Of a stretch of 64,000 nt of DNA, positions 58,551 through 64,000 are shown piece after piece. Within the stretch, counting starts at the first letter, position 1, and the number at the start of each line of letters is the position of its first letter. This stretch comes from Lactuca virosa (taxonomy: Eukaryota > Streptophyta > Magnoliopsida > Asterales > Asteraceae). Location: NCBI GenBank assembly GCA_928212115.1, contig CAKMRJ010005523.1, positions 136,528,785 through 136,592,784 of the forward strand, in the 5' to 3' direction. Under the pieces are notes generated by a model. It did not search any database, had not been told where the DNA came from, and saw only the letters and a program-made list of their open reading frames with translations. The position numbers and the translations under genes were made by a program.

Positions 58551-60029
58551 AACTATGTTGATTTAAATTATAGCAAATATATTACGTAAAATACAATAAT
58601 ATAATTAAATGTTGGTATGTGTGTTGTATTAAAAATAAATTAATAATTATTACACTAATTTATCAAAACACATTCTAATTATTTTATATAATGTGATAAA
58701 AATAGGTACATACTAAAACCACGATTTCAATAGCCATTCATGTAAATTACAAATAAAAATAAATTTATTTTTTTATTTATAGCGATTTTTAACTATCAAT
58801 AATTAATCAATTTAAGAACACATTTTTTGTAACCAAATCAATTACATGTAATCTATTTGTAAGTTGTATGTGAATTTTGATATTTGGATTAAGTTTTTAT
58901 ATCAAAAATTTTATTATTTTTAAAATTTCAAGAAACTATCTTTTTCGAAAAAAAATTATTAATATAAAAATGGTTTTTGATAAACTTTTTTTTTGTTAAT
59001 ATGACATTTTGAAGTAAAAATTAACCATGTAATCATTTTAATTAATATTAAATGTCAATGAATCAATTAATTATCAAAAATCTTTTGAATTGTAATATAA
59101 GGTGAAGAAAAGTCATGAAAATTTCAAATAACTATAAGGTTTAAAGAATAAAAATGCATATTTTTAAAATATATATAATTTTGGTTTAGATTTTCTATTT
59201 AAACTTTTTTTATTTTATTTAATTAAAAACCTACATCTTTCGATAAATTGTATTTGTATATAATTTTTTTTTTAAATTTAGATTCTCAATTTAAGTTCTC
59301 TAGTTAAAGATAAACCCATCTAATATTTATAATTATCTCATTTCAAAGAATCAATTAATCATCACTAGTAAAAAAATTTGTCTCTTTCTATAGTTAGATA
59401 TATAGATTTCGATTAAGATATATAGAAATTTTGTAATTAGTAAAAACACTATTTTTTTGTATAATTAGATATATATAAAATTTACCATTTAATTATAACC
59501 ATTTTATTGTAAAATTATATATTAAATGTAGTTTAAAATTACCAATAAATATTAAATGTAGCTTATATGGTATACATTTTTTCAAGTTTTAAAATTATAA
59601 ATATATATTAAATGTAGTTTATAGGGTATAACTTTTTTTCAAGTTTGATTCTTAGAAAAATCATTATATAAAATACAAATAAAAAATAGTAACTATAACC
59701 ATAATTTTTTTTGTAACGTCAAACGTGCCATCAAATATAATTTTTCTTAAAAATACTTATGCTAGACATTATTTTTTATAATTTTGCTTCAGTGAATCTG
59801 TATCACAAATATTTATTCGCAAAACACTTTTAATATTATGTTTTTTTATTAATTTTCATATGGACCATAAAATACTATCGAAAAATAATATATTAATATA
59901 TAAAATTTACAATATAATCAATTAGAAGTTGAAATCCATTATCAGTTAAAGTAAAATACAATCAAATATTTTGATACACGAAAACTACATTAGTACAACG
60001 AAGTTTAATTTTTGATAATATCAAAATAT
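58551..60029. other. Very AT-rich DNA, no gene seen
   Basis: Homopolymer-rich and without long frames. The phrase AAATATATATTAAATGTAG-type text recurs near 59518, 59548 and 59600. Nothing else supported. Confidence 0.5.

Positions 60030-60108
<79 letters not shown>
60030..60108. repeat. (CA)n(TA)n microsatellite
   Basis: About 28 bases of CA followed by about 50 bases of TA. Confidence 0.95.
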
Positions 60109-60112
<4 letters not shown>

Positions 60113-60134
60113 TCAAATTAGTATATAGCTTAGT

Positions 60135-60930
60135 TGTAACACCCGTGTTCCTAACTGGTTTAGTTTTATATTTCCAGGGGCTAAAGATGGAGTTTTTGGG
60201 AAAAACTCTATGCCACGGCATGGAGCAAGGATGTCCACGGCATGGCATCGAGTAAAGACCACACATATTTTATTGGACCGTCACGGCGTGGCCACGGGTT
60301 GCCACAACGTGACAGTTGTTATGACCCAAGCCCATGATTCTTTTAGGGTTCCCTTCGTATATAAACCCATCTAAGTCATTTCTAGGGTTCATTACCAGCC
60401 TCCAACACCATTTTACCCCAGAGAAACCTTAGCCCGAATTCCCTTGGTGATTTGTGGCCTTTTGGAGCATTTGATAGCTTGGAGAAGAAGAGAAGAAGGA
60501 GAAAAAGGTGCTCTATTGGTGGATCTTGCAAGGAAACAACATCGTCAACATCTCACATTGCTTCTGGACCTTTGTAAGTGTCAAAGGCTCAAACTTTATG
60601 GTTTGAAGTGGCTAGATCTAAGATATTGTCCCATGTTCTTCATGTTTAAGAAAGTTTGAGTGGAAGGAACACATAAATTTGGCAACTTTATGACTCTCCT
60701 GAGTCCCGTAAACGACATATATTGTAGATCTAGACTTTGGTTAGGGTTCTTGACCTTGCATGAGGTTTTGGTTATTTTTAGCTCATTTAACCAAAATGGA
60801 TTCTAGACATGTATTGGACATGCATGTATATAAAGCTTCCACCTTTATAATAGATCTGGTATTAGAAACCCTTCTATAGTGGTTGGGTTAAGGACTTTTG
60901 CAGATTAAGGGCTTAATGGTTAAGATACAG
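60135..60930 (+). mobile_element. Gypsy-type LTR remnant A
   Basis: Begins TGTAACACCCGTGTTCC. It carries CCACGGCATGG and GTCACGGCGTGG motifs before a TATA-like TATATAAA at 60358-60364, then the usual leader text (AGCCTCCAACACC). It ends without the expected terminus near 60930, so it is truncated. No internal region is attached. Confidence 0.6.
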
Positions 60931-61080
60931 GGGTTTTTTATGTGCAAGGTTTGCTTTTTAGGGACCCATTTGTGTGCATAAATCAAAGGGTATTTTTTCA
61001 TTTAACAAAACATAATAGAATATGTTAATAGAGTTAGTCATAGGGGCCTTTTATGTGTAAGGTTTGCTCTTTAGGGAGCA
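60930..61080. repeat. Direct repeat of about 36 bp spaced by about 75 bp
   Basis: TTTTATGTGCAAGGTTTGCT at 60937 and TTTTATGTGTAAGGTTTGCT at 61050, each followed by a TTTAGGGA end. It lies between the two LTR remnants. 61081-61245 shows nothing. Confidence 0.75.
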
Positions 61081-61245
61081 TCTCAGGGAAAAACTGTAAA
61101 GCTAAAGGACCATTCGTGTAATTTACTCGATCATTTTAAATTTTACTAACAAATGAGCTTGCTTATATAGTTTTCTATCTGCCAAAATAGTATATCTCCT
61201 CTTCATCATTCAGTATGAAATCATGCACCAAAAAGTATAGCTTGA

Positions 61246-62615
61246 TGTAACATCCGAATCTTTGAGGTAAAATTTTTAAAGTAAATTATGAATTTTGGTT
61301 GGCCACGACGTGGTGGAGGTATCACCACGATGTGGAATGGCCCGCTTGTATCGCATATCTCAATTGGCCGCCACGACATGGCGACTTTTTTTAGCAAACC
61401 CTAAATTTTGGGCTTAAAGCCCTATTTAAGGGAAGTGATGGCTAGGGTTTCCTCTACCTTCAGCCTCCATTACCTCCAAGAGCCTTGAAGAAATCATAAT
61501 CCTCTTTTTCCCATATTTGAGCTTACCTTTGGTTTATTGATACTCTTCGAAGGAAGAAGAAAGAGATTTGGTGCAAGAATCAAGCAAGAAAACGCATTTC
61601 CACCTTTGAGATCACCTTTTGGACCCTTTGTAAGGTTTCAAGATTTAATCTTTTTAGTTCCTTCTTAGTAGATCTAAGGTTTTTTTTTGCATGTTTGGGT
61701 CCTTTGATGAGTTTTGATTGGTCTAATAAGATCAAGTTTGCAACTTTATGGCTCACCTAGGTCCCTTGAGCCTTATATATTTCAGATCTAGGATTTGGTT
61801 GAGATTTGTGGATCTTGATTGGGATTTTAGGTCATTTCTCTTACTTATGACCTAGTTAAGTGAAGGACATGCATGGGTCATGCATGTCCACAAAGTTGAC
61901 ATTTTTATGAACCACTAGGGTCCCTAGAAGCCACGTGGAAAGTTTAAGCCAAGGGCTTAACAGATTAAGATCTTATGAAAATAAGTTGTCTTCGGCCGGT
62001 ACCCACAACATGGCCACTTGGGTACCACGACATGGTAGAGCCAGGTTTCCGCGACTGTCTGTCTGGAGTGAGCCACAACATGGTGGCATGTCTGCCACAA
62101 CATGGAGATCAGATTATTCGCGCCTGAGTGTTCGTAACTGAAGTTTTGGATCGAATCTGGGTTTGTTAGCCACGACGTGGCCATGAGCTGGCCATGACGT
62201 GGAAGCCAACTGATAATGATTTTGAGCGTTGATTTTTGATCCTGTTGACTTTTGGTCAAATTGCTAACTTTAGAGTGTAGACCAAGGTGTAACTTTGTAT
62301 GATTCGATAGATGGGTTGTAGCACATGTTTCGTGACTTTGAGATGTGGTTTGTCTGACTTTGTGAGAGAGGTGAGTCTTCACACTATATTATGTAGGATG
62401 CTAGTTGTCTTTATGATACTTGCATGGAAGACCATGAGAGGTAGCCTATGACAACTATATGAAAGACTATAGGAGTAGCCAATGGCACTTGGATGTAAGA
62501 CCATAGGGTAGCACATAACATTTCAGGGGAAGACCATGGGGGTATCCCATGGCATTTCATGGGAAGAACATGGGGGTAGTTTTTGACACTTGGATGTAAG
62601 ACCATGGGGATAGCC
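61246..62615 (+). mobile_element. Gypsy-type LTR remnant B
   Basis: Begins TGTAACATCCGAATCTTTG. U3 has CCACGACGTGG-type palindromes (61305-61385), repeated downstream (62010-62210). TATTTAAG lies at 61423-61430. Donor-like GAG|GTGAGTC occurs at 62371, followed by about six 30-36 base units (AAGACCATGGGGGTAGCCCA type, 62430-62612). The LTR is cut at 62616 by a copia LTR, so its end is not visible. Confidence 0.7.
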
Positions 62616-62983
62616 TGTTAGGAATAAATCCGAGATGACGAATGCGGAATATCAAGAACAATCAAGAATCAATCACCACAATATGCAAGTAATCTGGTAA
62701 AGGTTTTTCATGTATTGATTATGAGATGAACGTACAGAGAAAAACCCTAATCTGGTAAAAAGCTTACATCAAAAGTAAACCTAATGATTATTTATAGGGA
62801 ACAATAAATATCTACCATAAATATATAATCTATGCCTAATATAAAACCAATGTCTTAGAAGAGCTCGATTAAGAACTTCTACTATAAAGGCATCGTAGGG
62901 AATCATAAAATGATGAACCCTAAAAAGGCTTCCCTAAATAACCAAATATGCCATATCAGTTTCAATATCTCAAATACTCAACA
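62616..62983 (-). mobile_element. Copia-type 3' LTR of a minus-strand element entering from the right
   Basis: Plus sense TGTTAGGAATAAATCC to ATACTCAACA, 368 bases. It is followed by ATCTCCCCCCTAG, whose complement is a polypurine tract directly before the LTR in minus sense. Further CTCCCCCTT blocks at 63041, 63121 and 63142 add purine tracts. The element body continues to the window edge; possible SIRE/Maximus-type, not certain. Confidence 0.65.
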
Positions 62984-64000
62984 ATCTCCCCCCTAGATGT
63001 TGAAACTGATGAAGATCACGATTTCCGATCTTCTTGGCATTTCTCCCCCTAAATTGTGATACTCATCAGCACATGGGGTCTTCAAAGCGAGAGAAATAAA
63101 AATAATCTGCCAAATACGAACTCCCCCTTGAATAATCATCACTCCCCCTTGAATCTTCAACAAATACCATGGAGAGAATCCGGAAAGTTAAGAAGAATCA
63201 GCAACAATCTTCAAAACCCGTCAGATTTGATGAAATAAATCCCTTTAGAATAAACCCAATTTTCAAAAAATTAAAACCGGAAAAATAACAAAAAAATAAT
63301 TTTGTATTTTTCGATTTTAAATTTAGACAAAAGAATATAAAAAGAAGCAATAATTTAGAAGGGTTTAAAAAGAATAAGACCAAAGAAAAGATTGGAAACT
63401 AAAATATTTTGGAAAGATGGGATAAAAATGGTAAAAATCCAAAAATTTTGAAAAGAAATTGGGTATTGGGTTAAATCTGTGAAGTTCTGAAAGTCAGGGG
63501 ATGAAAGATGAAAATATATCCCATTATCTTCAATTTAACGCTGAAACAAATAATGATCTTTCAGAAGGGTGGAAACTGTAAAGCTTGATAACTTTTGGGG
63601 ACTGGATTAGTAACATTGAGTCATCTTCTTCATACGAACGAAAAAGAACACGCTTTTGACTCCCAAAAGTCAAAATCAAAGAAAACAAACTTCCAGTGCA
63701 ACGATTTCAGAAGACAGTGAACCATAAGATCTGATTTTGGATTTCCGAAACACAATCACTCTATTTTCGTTCCGACTGTGTATCCCGATTTTGATTTTCA
63801 AGACCCGTTATCAGATTTGGTGTTCCAATTACGTGAAATATCAAACAACAACTTCAAATAACGATGTCGACGATTTTTGACATCTAATTCCAAATTCCGA
63901 AAATATGTTCTGCCAATTGCGATCCTGATTCCGTAATTCCGATTACTAGAAACGCATTCTTCTGTTCGATTTCTGAATAAAGCTTCAAGATCCAATTTTG
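62984..64000 (-). other. Internal 3' region of the copia-type element, non-coding here
   Basis: No retroelement domain was found in the visible 1 kb in any frame. It is A-rich, with several polypurine-type tracts near the LTR. The coding part would lie beyond the window. Confidence 0.45.

Overview
The window is plant nuclear DNA: AT-rich, full of transposable elements, with plant-type introns, an F-box/LRR gene, plastid-type host gene fragments and several LTR families that use an initiator-Met tRNA primer site. The style of the LTRs (TGTAACACCC/TGTAACATCC chromoviral termini, leaders with ACTCGACGAGT-type palindromes) fits an Asteraceae genome and most resembles lettuce and its relatives (Lactuca, Cichorieae). 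That assignment is inference from pattern memory, not a search.

Layout. 1-1039 is the end of a minus-strand LTR next to a decayed Ty3/gypsy gag (1191-1979) and a CACTA terminus (to 2770). 3804-7925 is a roughly 4.1 kb element with inverted ends set in simple repeats; inside it, all on the minus strand, lie pieces of host genes: plastid pyruvate kinase, papain-type protease propeptide, a rhodanese-like piece and two unidentified exons. From about 9.2 kb begins a Mutator-like region: a decayed multi-exon gene on the plus strand (9515-14900) resembling the Ulp1-type proteins carried by Kaonashi-like MULEs, with its C-terminal end at 42394-42624, followed by a convergent FAR1/MULE transposase pseudogene (46560-43262).

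This region was split by a nested set of retrotransposons. G1 is a minus-strand chromovirus-type Ty3/gypsy element (14905-42393). G1 carries a second LTR (35871-38216) in its protease and a complete plus-strand gypsy element without recognisable pol, G2 (15190-31123), in its 3' LTR. G2 in turn carries a young minus-strand Ty1/copia element, C1 (19651-27512), with GAAAC target duplications, LTRs differing at about 9 of 745 positions by hand count, and several frameshifts.

To the right lie more microsatellite-associated and hAT/PIF-type elements (49.6-52.1 kb), then the only apparently intact host gene, an F-box/LRR protein on the minus strand (52557-54155). After that come a defective hAT (55248-56225), fold-back repeats, AT-rich DNA, two gypsy LTR remnants (60135-62615) and a copia 3' LTR whose body runs off the right edge.

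Three patterns stand out. First, the 4.1 kb element looks like a collector of host exons. Second, the chromoviral LTRs share a layout of strong donor-like GTGAGT, family-specific tandem repeats and a CAG|GT acceptor, suggesting an LTR-encoded intron. Third, otherwise different LTR families carry repeated short CG-containing palindromes in U3 or leader.
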